This document shows positions 1-9,647 of a stretch of DNA of 64,000 bases, piece after piece. Below the pieces are notes generated by a model. The model saw only the letters and a program-made list of their open reading frames with translations. It searched no databases and was not told the origin of the DNA. A program made the position numbers and the translations under genes. The DNA comes from Hyphomicrobiaceae bacterium (GTDB lineage Bacteria; Pseudomonadota; Alphaproteobacteria; Rhizobiales; Hyphomicrobiaceae). The stretch spans positions 124,001 through 188,000 of the forward strand of contig JAEUMD010000018.1 of the NCBI GenBank assembly GCA_016793635.1, in the 5' to 3' direction. Position 1 is the stretch's first letter; every line of letters begins with the position of its first letter.

Positions 1-223
1 GGGCGTGCATGAGGTCGATGACCTCGCTGCCGCTCGCCTCGCTCAACGACGGATGCCAGAGAATGTCGATGCCCGCCGCCGCGAAAGTGGTGACCAGATC
101 TGGCCCCTCGGCGCCGATCAGCGACATCGTGCAGCCACCGCAACCGCCCGACTGAAGCCACAGCATCCGCAGGCGCGGTCGTCCATGGTCGTGGTGATCG
201 GCGCTCGGTTCAGAGGCTGTCAT
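1..223 (-). CDS. hupU: HupU/HoxB, small subunit of the H2-sensing regulatory hydrogenase (partial, N-terminus only)
   Basis: Only the first 74 codons are present; the gene runs off the left edge. Reading from the ATG at 223, residues near 19-32 spell MLWLQSGGCGGCTMSL, the N-terminal iron-sulfur cysteine motif of hydrogenase small subunits. No twin-arginine signal precedes it, as expected for the cytoplasmic sensor (HupUV/HoxBC) and unlike the energy-conserving HupS. In the known systems this sensor binds H2 and controls the HupT/HoxJ kinase. The start overlaps the end of hupT by 14 nt, so the two genes are translationally linked. The large subunit hupV should follow outside the window. Confidence 0.85.
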   Translation of the reverse strand, partial: MTASEPSADHHDHGRPRLRMLWLQSGGCGGCTMSLIGAEGPDLVTTFAAAGIDILWHPSLSEASGSEVIDLMHA

Positions 224-1580
224 TGACGGGCACCGTGAGTATGAAAGTCGCGCCGCCGTCGGCATTGTTGGCGGCGGTCAGGTTGCCGCCGAGCTTCAGC
301 GCCATGCCGTAGCTGATGTAAAGGCCAAGGCCAGTGCCGCGGCCGATAGGCTTGGTGGTGAAGAACGGCTCGAAGATCTTGTCGAAATGCTCGGGCTTGA
401 TGCCGGTGCCGTTGTCCGCCACCGCGATGGCGACGAGGCGGCCGTCTGTTTCGCCGGAAATGCGGATGCGCGCGTCGGATCGCCCGGCCAGAACATCGAC
501 CGCGTTCTGGACCAGATTGACGAGGATCTGATGGATGGCGCCGCGCCGTGAGGCGATTTCGAACGGTTCGGCGAGATCGAACTCGATGGTCGGCTTGACG
601 CGCTCCGCCTTCACCACCCAGTCCGCCGCCGTGCGCACCAGACGCGACAGGTCGAACAGCTCCGTCGGCTCCTCCTGGTTGCTCGAGAAGCGACGCAAGT
701 CCTGGACGATGTCGCTCACACGCTCCGCACCTTCGAGAGTGCCTTCCACAAGAGGTGTGATGTCGGCCAGGACGTGATCGATCTTCAACTCCCGCCGCAA
801 CCGCTGAAGCTCCGGCTCGGGCGCGCGGATCAGCCGGTCGCAGGCATCGAGATAGCGCTTGATCGCCGTGCCGTACCGCTTCAAGGCATGCATGTTGCCG
901 AAGACGAAGCTGATCGGGTTGTTCAACTCGTGCGCAACGCCGGCTACGAGGCGGCCGAGCGCCGCCATCTTCTCAGAGACAACGAGTTGCGCTTGCGTGC
1001 GCGTCAGCCGCTGGTGCGCGTCGTCCAGTTCGCGATAGGCGCGGCGCAGTTCGCCGACCGGACGCCCGACGATCACGAAGCCGACCAAGCGGCCTTTGTG
1101 ATCGTGCCGGGGCGTGCAGTTGACGGCGAGCGGGGCGCCCTGCCCGTCCGCCGAGGCCAGCGTGATCTCGCAATCCGCTAGGTGCTCCTTGAGGCGGACC
1201 TTCTCCAAGAACTTCACGACCGGATCGAACGTCGAGGAATGGAACAGCTCGTTCAGTGGCCGCCCAACCAGCTTGTTCGCAGCAAGACCCGTCAACATTT
1301 CGAGCGCGCGATTGACCTGCTGGATACGCCCCTGGAGATCGCTGACGATGAGCACATCCGTCATCGCCGACAGAACGGAACCGATGAAGGCCTGAGCCTC
1401 CTCGAGGCGCGCGTTCTGCATCTCGAGTTGCGTCTGCGACTGCACCAGATCCGTGTAGACCTGATCCATCTTCTGGATCACGTCGATCCATGCCTGTTCG
1501 CCGGTCTCTCCGCCCGCGCCCGTGTCCCACGGCGGGTCCTTGGCTGACCCTGGAACCGAGCCTTTCAATCCCTGCAACAT
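210..1580 (-). CDS. hupT: HupT/HoxJ sensor histidine kinase
   Basis: 456 aa. A PAS domain lies at about residues 65-180, followed by a HisKA dimerisation segment with the H-box [14 protein letters not shown] near residue 220 and an HATPase domain (N-box [11 protein letters not shown] boxes DNGTGI and GRGTGLGL). There are no membrane segments, so it is a cytoplasmic kinase. In Rhodobacter and Cupriavidus the orthologue phosphorylates HupR/HoxA when H2 is absent, and the regulatory hydrogenase blocks it when H2 is present. The frame is open well upstream inside hupR, but ATG 1580 (MLQGLKG) is 8 nt after the hupR stop and gives the family's normal architecture, so it is the chosen start. Confidence 0.88.
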   Translation of the reverse strand: MLQGLKGSVPGSAKDPPWDTGAGGETGEQAWIDVIQKMDQVYTDLVQSQTQLEMQNARLEEAQAFIGSVLSAMTDVLIVSDLQGRIQQVNRALEMLTGLAANKLVGRPLNELFHSSTFDPVVKFLEKVRLKEHLADCEITLASADGQGAPLAVNCTPRHDHKGRLVGFVIVGRPVGELRRAYRELDDAHQRLTRTQAQLVVSEKMAALGRLVAGVAHELNNPISFVFGNMHALKRYGTAIKRYLDACDRLIRAPEPELQRLRRELKIDHVLADITPLVEGTLEGAERVSDIVQDLRRFSSNQEEPTELFDLSRLVRTAADWVVKAERVKPTIEFDLAEPFEIASRRGAIHQILVNLVQNAVDVLAGRSDARIRISGETDGRLVAIAVADNGTGIKPEHFDKIFEPFFTTKPIGRGTGLGLYISYGMALKLGGNLTAANNADGGATFILTVPVNDSL

Positions 1581-1588
1581 CGTAGACC

Positions 1589-3079
1589 TCAAGCGCCCGA
1601 GCCCGAGGCGCGCCGCTGCGGCAGCGCCTTGACGTTCTCCAGGCCGTAACGTTCGAGCTTCGCGCGCAAACCGACCCTTGACAAGCCCAGCTCGCGCGCC
1701 GCCTTGGACTTGTTCCAACGATGGCGGATCAGCGTCTCGCGGACGATGCGTGCCTCGAGTTCGCTCAGCCGTTCCTTGAGCGAGCCCTCGCCGAGATCGA
1801 CGATCTGGTCGACATCTCCCCCCTCGGCGGCGGACGGCGCCATCAGGATGTGCCGCGAGATGAGCTCCGCGCCGAGTTCGCGATCGCCCCGCGCCATAAC
1901 CAGCATGTGCTGGATCTCGTTTTGCAGCTCGCGGATGTTGCCCGGCCAGGAGTAGCGCTGCAGGCACTCGACCGCTTCGTCGGTCAGGCCCCTCGCGGGC
2001 TTGCCGAGGCGGACACTGGTGCGTTCGAGCAGCGTGCGCGCGATGAGCGGGATGTCACAGGCACGCTCCTTCAACGCCGGCAGTACGATGACGAGGCCGG
2101 CGAGCCGGTAGAACAAATCGGCGCGGAAGCGACCGGCCCGCACCTCCTCCTCCAGATCGCGGTTAGTGGCGGCGACCACGCGCACATCGACCTTGCGCGG
2201 CTTGCCGCTGCCGACGGGCCGTATCTCTCCCTCCTGCAACACGCGCAGCAGCTTGACCTGGAACGAGGGCGGCACCTCGCCGATCTCGTCGAGAAACACG
2301 GTACCGCCATCGGCACGCTCGAAGAGGCCGACGTGGTCCTCGACCGCTCCGGTAAAGGCGCCGCGCTTGTGGCCGAACAGCTCGCTTTCCAGCAACTGGT
2401 CGGGCAGCGCGCCACAGTTCTCGACGACGAACGGCTTGTTCCAACGCAAGCTGCGATAATGCAGCGCCCGGGCGGCAAGCTCCTTGCCCGTGCCAGAGCC
2501 GCCACTCAACACCACGGGAATGTCATAGGGCGCGACCTGATGCAGTAGATCGCACACCGCGCTCATGGGACTCTTCGCGGTTCGCACGATGCCGTCGTCC
2601 ACCTCATAGGCGCGCCGCAACGTCGCCCGGCGCTCGCCGACGACTTTGCTCGCCGCAATCGGCGACATCTTGAGCTCGATCGCCAGCAGCTCGTTCTCGC
2701 GCTGCAGGGCAAAGAGCCGGCAGGCGTTCTGTAGCGTCAGGATGAGGTTGTCGGGGTGCCAGGGCTTGGTGATGTACTGGAAGATGCCTGCTTCGTTGAT
2801 CCCGTCGATAATGTCGTGGGCGTCGGTGTATCCCGAGACGATCATCCGAATGGTGTCGGGCCAGCGGGCGCGCACCTGCTTCAGGAAATCGACTCCCGAT
2901 TGGTCGGGCATGCGCTGGTCGCACAGCACCACCTGCACCCACTCCCGCTCCAGGATCTCGGTGGCAAGCGCCACGGTGCTCGCGGTGCGGACGTCGAAAT
3001 CCTCACCCAGGATTCGGGCGAGCGATTCAAGCGAGCGGACCTCGTCGTCGACGACGAGGATCGACGGCCGTTCGGTCAT
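1589..3079 (-). CDS. hupR: HupR/HoxA, NtrC-family response regulator of hydrogenase genes
   Basis: 496 aa. The N-terminal receiver (residues 1-120) has the acidic pair in LVVDDE and the phospho-acceptor Asp in VLCDQRMPD near residue 54. The central AAA+ sigma-54 activator domain (about 165-395) shows a P-loop GGSGTGKE, the sigma-54 contact loop GAFTGA and Walker B GGTVFLDEIGE. A Fis-type helix-turn-helix is at the C-terminus (SKAARELGLSRVGLR). An intact GAFTGA loop implies sigma-54-dependent activation, which fits the -24/-12 elements in front of hupS and hupD. In the family the unphosphorylated form activates transcription. The start overlaps the hypX stop (ATGA). Confidence 0.9.
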   Translation of the reverse strand: MTERPSILVVDDEVRSLESLARILGEDFDVRTASTVALATEILEREWVQVVLCDQRMPDQSGVDFLKQVRARWPDTIRMIVSGYTDAHDIIDGINEAGIFQYITKPWHPDNLILTLQNACRLFALQRENELLAIELKMSPIAASKVVGERRATLRRAYEVDDGIVRTAKSPMSAVCDLLHQVAPYDIPVVLSGGSGTGKELAARALHYRSLRWNKPFVVENCGALPDQLLESELFGHKRGAFTGAVEDHVGLFERADGGTVFLDEIGEVPPSFQVKLLRVLQEGEIRPVGSGKPRKVDVRVVAATNRDLEEEVRAGRFRADLFYRLAGLVIVLPALKERACDIPLIARTLLERTSVRLGKPARGLTDEAVECLQRYSWPGNIRELQNEIQHMLVMARGDRELGAELISRHILMAPSAAEGGDVDQIVDLGEGSLKERLSELEARIVRETLIRHRWNKSKAARELGLSRVGLRAKLERYGLENVKALPQRRASGSGA

Positions 3080-4791
3080 GGCAAGACCTCCCTCAGCGCT
3101 TTTGTCGACGTTTGCGACGCACGCGTTGCGATGTCCCGATGACGGGCGAGCGTCACCGGAGTGCGTGACTTGGCGACCTTGTGGATGAAGTTGTAGCGGG
3201 CGATGTGGTAGCTCGGATCGAAGCCATAGAAATTGCGGCGCATGCGGGCGAGCTCCTCAGCGCGGTAGCTGGCAACAGGCTTTTCCGCCTCGTCCTCCGC
3301 CCTGCGTCGCGCCTTCTCCGCGATGCGTGCGTCGATCGCACCATCCCCCGCCAAGAGCCCCGCAAGCTCGGCGACGGTCGCGGCAAACGGTTCATACGTT
3401 CCCTCAATCACCCGATCCGCCAGTCCGAGTTCCGCGGCCTCAGTGGCGCCCATGGGCAGGCGCGCTCGCACGATCCGCGCCGCGTTCTCCATCCCGACGT
3501 GACGCGGCAGCAGATAGGTCCAAAGCTCCGAGCCGTAGAGGTTGCCCATGTCCTTGTAGTGCGGATTGAGGATGGCGCCGGCGCGCATCCACACCTCGTC
3601 GGCCGCCCGCGCGAGAAAGACGCCGCCAGCACCCGCATTACCGGCAACCGCGGCGATGATGATATGGCTCGTCGCCCGCACGATGGCTTCAGCGAGGTCG
3701 TCGATCGCGTTGATGTTGTCCCATGAGGCATCCGCAGCGCTGGACGCCGTCTCGATCTCCGTCAAATCAAGACCGTTGGACCAAAACTCCGCACCGCCCG
3801 CCAGAATGATCACCCGCGTCGGCCGCTCCAGCGCCACCTTGAAGGCGGCCAACATCCGGCGGCATGCGCTCACGCCCATTGCACCATTATGAAACGGGAA
3901 GTGGAGATAGCCGACACCGTCGCTCTCCTCGTAGACGATGTCAGCCGGGCCATCGCGGTAGGGTAGATCGCCGCAAACGTCGGCCAGAACTTCCGCTGCT
4001 GGCCGCTTCACCGCGTTCTCGACCCCCACCTGCCGCACATGGCCGATCCAGATCGCACCATCGCACGTGGCCCGCGCTATCGAAGTCGACGAGCGTGCGA
4101 TGGCCGTTCCTGGTCGCGCGCCCTCGTTGCCGAACCCGGCCGCGCTCGCGTTGTAGAGAAATACATTGCGGCCCAGCATGTGATCGCGGACTCCTGGCGA
4201 ACCATCGGCCGATGCGATCTTGCGCAGAACGGCCACGGTATCGTCACGGGCCCAGTCGATGGCTCGGTCGGACTGCCTGACACTACCACGCCATCCGCGC
4301 GCGGGGTTGGCCGCAACCGGTTCCTGCTCGGAGCGACCTGCCTCGAGCTTGCCGATCGCTTCAATCACCGCGGCGACAGCCGCCTCCGTCACTTCGTTGC
4401 GATAGATGCACGACTTTGTCGCCGCGCGCATCGGGAACGACCGCCACGCCCATACCGGCCCGGCATCCATATCATCGCGCGCCTCGAGGACGGTGACACC
4501 CCACTCCGCAGCACCCTCGAGAATGGCCCAGTCCAGCGCCGCCGGTCCGCGGTCACCTGGCGGGCCGGGATGCACGACAAGGCAGCGCGTCGCGCACCAG
4601 ACGGATCGTGGAATCGCGCGTTTCAGAAACGGAGCGACGATCACATCCGGTTCGAACAGGGATACTGCCTCCTCGGTCACAGCGTCGTTGATGTCGAGCT
4701 CGACCGAAACGTCGTGGCCGCGTTCGCGCAGCTCCACGTGCATCCGCTGACTGAGCGAGTTGAAGCTGTGACAAAGCAGCAGGACGCGCAT
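3076..4791 (-). CDS. hypX: HypX/HoxX, CO-forming hydrogenase maturation protein
   Basis: 571 aa, two domains. The N-terminal half resembles N10-formyltetrahydrofolate transferases, with the motif VVHPGPPGDRGP near residue 75. The C-terminal half (about 290-570) is an enoyl-CoA hydratase/isomerase fold, with the oxyanion-hole region GGAEFWSNGLDLTEIE. The family converts the formyl group of formyl-THF, through formyl-CoA, to CO that becomes the active-site ligand during aerobic growth. Its presence is consistent with a hydrogenase made under oxygen. It lies 16 nt downstream of hypE and overlaps hupR. Confidence 0.9.
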   Translation of the reverse strand: MRVLLLCHSFNSLSQRMHVELRERGHDVSVELDINDAVTEEAVSLFEPDVIVAPFLKRAIPRSVWCATRCLVVHPGPPGDRGPAALDWAILEGAAEWGVTVLEARDDMDAGPVWAWRSFPMRAATKSCIYRNEVTEAAVAAVIEAIGKLEAGRSEQEPVAANPARGWRGSVRQSDRAIDWARDDTVAVLRKIASADGSPGVRDHMLGRNVFLYNASAAGFGNEGARPGTAIARSSTSIARATCDGAIWIGHVRQVGVENAVKRPAAEVLADVCGDLPYRDGPADIVYEESDGVGYLHFPFHNGAMGVSACRRMLAAFKVALERPTRVIILAGGAEFWSNGLDLTEIETASSAADASWDNINAIDDLAEAIVRATSHIIIAAVAGNAGAGGVFLARAADEVWMRAGAILNPHYKDMGNLYGSELWTYLLPRHVGMENAARIVRARLPMGATEAAELGLADRVIEGTYEPFAATVAELAGLLAGDGAIDARIAEKARRRAEDEAEKPVASYRAEELARMRRNFYGFDPSYHIARYNFIHKVAKSRTPVTLARHRDIATRASQTSTKALREVLP

Positions 4792-4807
4792 ATTGCGATC
4801 GGCCTCT

Positions 4808-5845
4808 TCAGCAGATACGGGGCAATTGCTCGCCAGCGAGCCAATCGACGAGGCGCGTGCCGCCGAAACCCGTGCGCATCTGCACCAGGTTGTTCACGTC
4901 GGCGGTCACGACACCGATTCGGGCGGCGTCGCGGCCGAGCGGATGCGCCCGCATGACAGCGAGCAGGCGCTCCGCGTCATCCTCGTTGCAAATCGCGATC
5001 AGCTTGCCCTCGTTGGCGACGTAAAGCGGGTCGAGACCGAGCAGCTCGCACGCGGCCTTCACGTCGGCACGAAGCGGAATGGCAGACTCTTCGAGACGCA
5101 TGCCGACGTGCGACTGGTGCGCGATCTCATTGAGCGTGGCGGCAAGCCCCCCGCGCGTCGGGTCGCGCAGCACGGATAGGCTTGGCGCCACCTCGATCAT
5201 GTCCGCCACGAGCCCGTGCAACGCCGCCGTGTCTGAAATAATCTCGGTTTCGAACTCCAGGCTCTCCCGCTTCGATAGGATGGCGATGCCGTGATCGCCG
5301 ATCGTTCCCGAAAGCAAGATTACCTGCTCCGGCCGCGCGCGGTCGCCACCGACCTCGACGCCCTCCGCCACGACCCCGAGCCCCGTCGTGGTGATGAAAA
5401 CACCGTCTCCTTTTCCCTTTTCGACCACCTTCGTGTCACCGGTGACGATCGCAACGCCGGCCTCGCGCGCCGCGCGCGCCATCGAGGCGACGATCCTTTC
5501 CAGGTCCGCGAGCGCGAACCCTTCCTCGATGATGAACCCTGCCGTCAGATACAGCGGGCGGGCGCCCATCATCGCAACGTCGTTGAGTGTGCCGTGCACC
5601 GCGAGACAACCGATGTCCCCGCCGGGAAAGAACAGCGGCGAGACGACATGCCCATCCGTCGACATGACGAGGCGGCCGCGGGGCACATCGATCAGCGCCC
5701 CGTCGTTGCCGGCATCGAGGATCGCGTTGGAGAGGTGGCGTTGAAACACGTTGCGGATGAGCTCGACCATCGCTCGCCCGCCGCCGCCGTGGGTCATGTC
5801 GACCGCACCGGCCCTTCCTTGCGTGGTCGTTTCCATAATGTTCAT
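4808..5845 (-). CDS. hypE: HypE, hydrogenase cyanide-ligand synthesis protein
   Basis: 345 aa, PurM/AIR-synthase-like ATPase. It ends in PRIC, the invariant C-terminal cysteine that is carbamoylated by HypF and dehydrated to a thiocyanate before cyanide is passed to iron on HypCD. The N-terminal MTHGGGGRAM and the ATP-site residues VMSTDGHVVSP and VTGDTKVV are typical. The frame stays open far upstream inside hypD, but ATG 5845 overlaps the hypD stop (ATGA) and gives the family length. The partner HypF is not in this window. Confidence 0.94.
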   Translation of the reverse strand: MNIMETTTQGRAGAVDMTHGGGGRAMVELIRNVFQRHLSNAILDAGNDGALIDVPRGRLVMSTDGHVVSPLFFPGGDIGCLAVHGTLNDVAMMGARPLYLTAGFIIEEGFALADLERIVASMARAAREAGVAIVTGDTKVVEKGKGDGVFITTTGLGVVAEGVEVGGDRARPEQVILLSGTIGDHGIAILSKRESLEFETEIISDTAALHGLVADMIEVAPSLSVLRDPTRGGLAATLNEIAHQSHVGMRLEESAIPLRADVKAACELLGLDPLYVANEGKLIAICNEDDAERLLAVMRAHPLGRDAARIGVVTADVNNLVQMRTGFGGTRLVDWLAGEQLPRIC

Positions 5846-7005
5846 CCGGCCACCTCCGGCATCACCGTCCGCACCTCGCCGCCGACGGAACGAAAGCGGC
5901 CGTAGGTCCAATAGGCGGCGCACGCGCCTTCGGACGAGACCATGCACGAGCCCATCGGGTTGTCGGGTGTGCAGACAGTCCCGAACAGTTTGCAGTCGGT
6001 CGGCTTCTTCACGCCCCTGAGAATCGCCGGGCATTCGCACGACTTCACCTCGCGCGACGCCTTCTCGCTGATGGCGAAGCGCCTCTCGGCATCGAACTCC
6101 GCATAGCCATCGCGGATCTTGAGCGCGCTGTAGGGCACCGTGCCGAGTCCGCGCCACTCGAACGATGCCCTGAGTTCGAACACGTCCGCCACCAGCGATT
6201 GCGCCTTCACGTTTCCTTCGCGCGTGACGACGCGGGTATATTCGTTCTCGACCTCGTGGCGTCCCTCGTTCACCTGGCGGATCAGCATGAGCGTCGATTG
6301 AAGCACGTCGAGCGGCTCGAAGCCCGCGATGACGACGGGCTTCTGGAACTCCTCGGCGAAGAACTGGTAGGGCTCCGACCCGATCACGGACGAGACGTGG
6401 GAGGGACCGAGGAATCCGTCGATGAGGACGGTACCGAGATTGCGCACCTCGGGTGATTGCAGGATGTGCTGGATCGCAGCGGGTGTCAGCACGTGGTTGC
6501 AGAACACCGAGAAGTTCGAGAGGCCCTCGGCCGCGGCCTGCCGGATGGCGACGGCCGTCGGCGGTGTCGTCGTCTCGAAACCGATGGCAAAGAACACCAC
6601 CTCGCGCGATGGATTCTCGCGCGCGATCCTGAGCGCGTCCTGCGTCGAGTAGACCATGCGGATATCGGCGCCATCGGCCTTTGCGCGGATCAGGCTGCGC
6701 TGCTTGGTCCCTGGCACACGCATCATGTCGCCGTAGGAGCAGAGAATGACACCGTGACCCTCGGCCAGCTCTACCGCGTCGTCGAGACGGCGCACGGGCA
6801 GAACGCAGACGGGACACCCCGGCCCGTGCACGAAGCGCACGTTGCCGGGCATCAGGTCTTGCACGCCGTAGCGGAAGATGGCGTGGGTATGGCCCCCACA
6901 AAATTCCATGACGTGATAGGTGCGATCAGGGTGCGCTTCGCGAGCGATGGCAGCGGCGAGCTTGCCCGACAGATCGCTGCGTCGATATTCGTCGACATAC
7001 TTCAT
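5842..7005 (-). CDS. hypD: HypD, Fe(CN)2CO assembly scaffold
   Basis: 387 aa. It carries the family cysteine motifs: EFCGGHTHAI near residue 35, GPGCPVCVLP near residue 65, and a C-terminal four-cysteine [4Fe-4S] cluster region (CECPAIL, DCKLFGTVC, PMGSCMVS). HypD holds iron with HypC while cyanide and CO are attached. The start overlaps the hypC stop by 4 nt, and the end overlaps hypE by 4 nt, which is tight translational coupling. Confidence 0.94.
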   Translation of the reverse strand: MKYVDEYRRSDLSGKLAAAIAREAHPDRTYHVMEFCGGHTHAIFRYGVQDLMPGNVRFVHGPGCPVCVLPVRRLDDAVELAEGHGVILCSYGDMMRVPGTKQRSLIRAKADGADIRMVYSTQDALRIARENPSREVVFFAIGFETTTPPTAVAIRQAAAEGLSNFSVFCNHVLTPAAIQHILQSPEVRNLGTVLIDGFLGPSHVSSVIGSEPYQFFAEEFQKPVVIAGFEPLDVLQSTLMLIRQVNEGRHEVENEYTRVVTREGNVKAQSLVADVFELRASFEWRGLGTVPYSALKIRDGYAEFDAERRFAISEKASREVKSCECPAILRGVKKPTDCKLFGTVCTPDNPMGSCMVSSEGACAAYWTYGRFRSVGGEVRTVMPEVAG

Positions 7006-7256
7006 GGCGCACGCTCCGTTATCTCCTCGATCTCGTCTTCGAGGACGCCAGCTTCCGCCATCATCGCAAGCGTGCGCGCCGCCTCCTCCTCACTCACCTT
7101 GTGCAGCGCGTAGCCGACGTGCACGAGCACGAACTCACCGACCTCGACATCGTCGAGAAGCGCGATCGAAATCCGCTTTTTGATGCCCTCGAGAGCCACG
7201 GTCGCCATGGCTCCCTCCTCGAGCGACACGATGCGGGCTGGAAGCGCGAGACACAT
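7002..7256 (-). CDS. hypC: HypC, hydrogenase maturation chaperone
   Basis: 84 aa beginning MCLALPARI, in which Cys2 is the iron/large-subunit contact residue of the family. HypC pairs with HypD and escorts the Fe(CN)2CO unit to the large subunit. ATG 7256 was chosen because the essential cysteine must be residue 2; the frame is open further upstream within hypB. The acidic C-terminus (EDEIEEITERAP) runs into hypD with a 4-nt overlap. Confidence 0.93.
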   Translation of the reverse strand: MCLALPARIVSLEEGAMATVALEGIKKRISIALLDDVEVGEFVLVHVGYALHKVSEEEAARTLAMMAEAGVLEDEIEEITERAP

Positions 7257-7261
7257 CTGCC

Positions 7262-8167
7262 CTACTCCCCGGCTACGGCATGGGCGACGTCGGCGCCGGC
7301 GAGTTGCATCGCCCGCGCGCCCTCGATCCAAGAGACGAAGGACCCGAGCCCGTCGCCCGTGCGCGCGGACACCTTCATGACCTTCACCCCCGCATTCACC
7401 TTGCGGACGTTGGCTATGGCCTGCTCGACGTTGAAGTCGAGATGCGGAAGAAGGTCGGTCTTGTTGACGACGACGAGGTCGGCACTCGCGAACATGTCGG
7501 GATACTTGAGCGGCTTGTCCTCACCCTCCGTGACGGAAAGGATGACGACACGGTGCGCCTCGCCGAGATCGAATGCCGCTGGGCAGACGAGGTTGCCGAC
7601 GTTCTCGATGAACAGCACTGATCCGCGTTGCGGCGCGAGCTCGTCGAGCGCGTGCCCCACCATATGTGCATCGAGGTGACAGCCCTTGCCCGTGTTGATC
7701 TGGATCGCCGGCGCACCGGTTTCCCGGATGCGCGCGGCATCGGCATCGGTCTGCTGGTCACCCTCGATCACGGCCACGTCACGGGTCGCCTTCATGGCCT
7801 CAATGGTTTTGACCAGAAGCGTGGTCTTGCCCGATCCAGGGCTCGACAGCAGATTGAGCGCGACGATGCCGAGTTGCCCGAGCCGCTCGCGGTTGGCATT
7901 CGCGTACGCCTTGTTCTTGGCGAGAATGTCGGTCTCGATCTTAATGAGACGCGTCTGGCTCATGCCGGGAACGCTGGTGCCCGCCGGACCGCGGCCGTAG
8001 TGGTGCACGTGGCGGTGCAGCTCGCTCTCGTGAACATGGTGATGATGGTCGTGATGGTCGTGACCATGCGCGTGCGCACCGCCGTGCTCGTGAAGCGCAC
8101 CGTGCCCCGCTTGAGCCTTTCCACCGATGCGAACCTCGCCATCGCTGCAACCACATACCGTGCACAT
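7262..8167 (-). CDS. hypB: HypB, nickel-inserting GTPase with histidine-rich metal store
   Basis: 301 aa. The N-terminus MCTVCGC is the high-affinity nickel motif. Residues about 27-65 are very rich in histidine (clusters such as [13 protein letters not shown]), as in rhizobial HypB proteins that store nickel. The GTPase domain follows, with P-loop [11 protein letters not shown], the metal/switch segment around GCHLDAHM and the base-recognition motif NKTD. It works with HypA to load nickel into the hydrogenase large subunit. Its start shares a TGATG junction with the hypA stop. Confidence 0.94.
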   Translation of the reverse strand: MCTVCGCSDGEVRIGGKAQAGHGALHEHGGAHAHGHDHHDHHHHVHESELHRHVHHYGRGPAGTSVPGMSQTRLIKIETDILAKNKAYANANRERLGQLGIVALNLLSSPGSGKTTLLVKTIEAMKATRDVAVIEGDQQTDADAARIRETGAPAIQINTGKGCHLDAHMVGHALDELAPQRGSVLFIENVGNLVCPAAFDLGEAHRVVILSVTEGEDKPLKYPDMFASADLVVVNKTDLLPHLDFNVEQAIANVRKVNAGVKVMKVSARTGDGLGSFVSWIEGARAMQLAGADVAHAVAGE

Positions 8168-8508
8168 CAGTCGACCTCCAGCTCCTTGATCCGCATCTCT
8201 TCGCCCGCCGTCACCTGCAACTGATGCGATCCACATCTCGGGCATGCATCGAAGCGCCGAGCGATCGGCACGGTTTCGGCACACTGCATGCACCACGCCG
8301 CAGCGGAGCACTCGACGATGTCGAGCACCGCGCCTTCGGCAATAGATCCTCGCATCACCACATCGAACCCGAAGCGCAGCGCCTCGACTTCCACGCCCGA
8401 GAGCGGGCCGATCTCCAGGCTTACGCGCCCTATGCGTTGGAAAGCATGGACCGCCGCCTGTTCCTCCAGCGTCCGGCGAATGCTCTCGCAGATGGCCATC
8501 TCGTGCAT
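8167..8508 (-). CDS. hypA: HypA, nickel-delivery metallochaperone
   Basis: 113 aa beginning [10 protein letters not shown], where the N-terminal Met-His forms the nickel site. The zinc-binding CxxC pair is visible as CMQC and CPRC near residues 73-95. HypA hands nickel to the large subunit with HypB. The TGATG junctions with hupK upstream and hypB downstream place it in the middle of the maturation operon. Confidence 0.93.
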   Translation of the reverse strand: MHEMAICESIRRTLEEQAAVHAFQRIGRVSLEIGPLSGVEVEALRFGFDVVMRGSIAEGAVLDIVECSAAAWCMQCAETVPIARRFDACPRCGSHQLQVTAGEEMRIKELEVD

Positions 8509-9647
8509 CAGGCCACCCTCACGTCGAAGCCGACGCAGGGGTCGATCGCGTCGACGATCAGGTTCGCGACCTGCCGCGCGTTCTCCCCGTGGCGATCGAA
8601 AAGCCCTGCCAGCGCGCGGCTCGCGACGCCATTCGGCGCAAAGTTCCAACGCGTCGGCGGCACGATGCAATAATGCGCGATGCGCGCTTCATGAAGCTGC
8701 ACCTCGTGGACGAGCGTGCCGCGCGCCGCCGCGACGATGGCGCACGCAAAGCCGCCACGACGTTCCGTCACCGGCATCTCTGATTGGCCATCGAGAAGCC
8801 GTCGCATGCGGGCCGGCAATTCCGAAAGCTCGATCAACCGCGCCAATATCCGCTTCCTAAGCCCCGGACGTCCGGCGGCTAGGCGCGCGTCGGCGCGATG
8901 GCGTGAAAGCATGGTCGTCTCGGGTAACGGCGGAAGGAGTACGGTCGAAGCGTCACGGCTCCTCAGCACATTTGCGACGTCGGAGGGGCTCGCGTCCTCA
9001 AGCGCGATGAGCGGCACGGCGCCTGAACCGTCCCAACCGTTCGCGGAGACCCTCGCAAGCAAACGCGACGAGGGCGTGGACGTTACTCTGCTCCAGTCGT
9101 CGAGGTCGGTTTCGCTGCGCCGCGCGCTCCACACCTCAAGCGGCTCGCCGAAGACGAGCGACCGGACGCATGCCTCGGCCTCAGCGATCACGCCAAGCGC
9201 GGCCGAACGATCGGGCATGGCGACAGCACCGATCGTCATCGCGCGTTCCGCGCCGAACAACGCGCGGCTCAGCTCTGGCACGGAACGCATCAACGGCCTG
9301 ACATCCTCAATCGCCGGCGTCTCGCCAAGGTGCTTCGGCCAGTCGAGCGCGACGCGAAGAGCATTCTCGCGCAGTGTCTCCATCTCGGTGAGACACTGGC
9401 GAGCGGCCACCGTCCCACCGCTTGCGACGATACCCGAGGCCGCTTCGAGCGCCGCAGCCGCGGCATGGCACTGCGCGGTGCCGCAGACCGAGTAGAGCGC
9501 GGGCATCACCCGGCCCGCTTCCTCGGCCGTCTTGCCCACCAGCAGGCGGGCTACATCGCCCGGCTCGATGTAGCGCACAGCCGCCGGTTCCGCTCCGCGG
9601 CGCAACTCGATTTCGACGCGACCCTCGAAGCTCGCCCGCGGAGTCAT
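8508..9647 (-). CDS. hupK: HupK/HoxV, hydrogenase large-subunit-like maturation scaffold
   Basis: 379 aa. It resembles a shrunken hydrogenase large subunit. SVCGTAQC near residue 54 occupies the place of the first CxxC motif, and DPCVGFDV at the C-terminus echoes the DPC of the second, but only one of the two C-terminal cysteines remains and there is no cleavable tail. In Rhizobium and Cupriavidus, HupK/HoxV acts as an intermediate scaffold for the iron cofactor in aerobic hydrogenase synthesis. It starts with ATGA overlap on hupJ. Confidence 0.85.
   Translation of the reverse strand: MTPRASFEGRVEIELRRGAEPAAVRYIEPGDVARLLVGKTAEEAGRVMPALYSVCGTAQCHAAAAALEAASGIVASGGTVAARQCLTEMETLRENALRVALDWPKHLGETPAIEDVRPLMRSVPELSRALFGAERAMTIGAVAMPDRSAALGVIAEAEACVRSLVFGEPLEVWSARRSETDLDDWSRVTSTPSSRLLARVSANGWDGSGAVPLIALEDASPSDVANVLRSRDASTVLLPPLPETTMLSRHRADARLAAGRPGLRKRILARLIELSELPARMRRLLDGQSEMPVTERRGGFACAIVAAARGTLVHEVQLHEARIAHYCIVPPTRWNFAPNGVASRALAGLFDRHGENARQVANLIVDAIDPCVGFDVRVA

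Noticed and set aside
1581-1967. Upstream extension of hupT into hupR
   Set aside because: It overlaps the DNA-binding domain of hupR in another frame and lacks kinase-family similarity; ATG 1580 follows the hupR stop.
5846-6901. N-terminal extension of hypE giving a 697-codon frame
   Set aside because: The extra part lies out of frame inside hypD, is Arg/Pro-rich and has no ribosome site; ATG 5845 overlaps the hypD stop and gives the normal HypE length.
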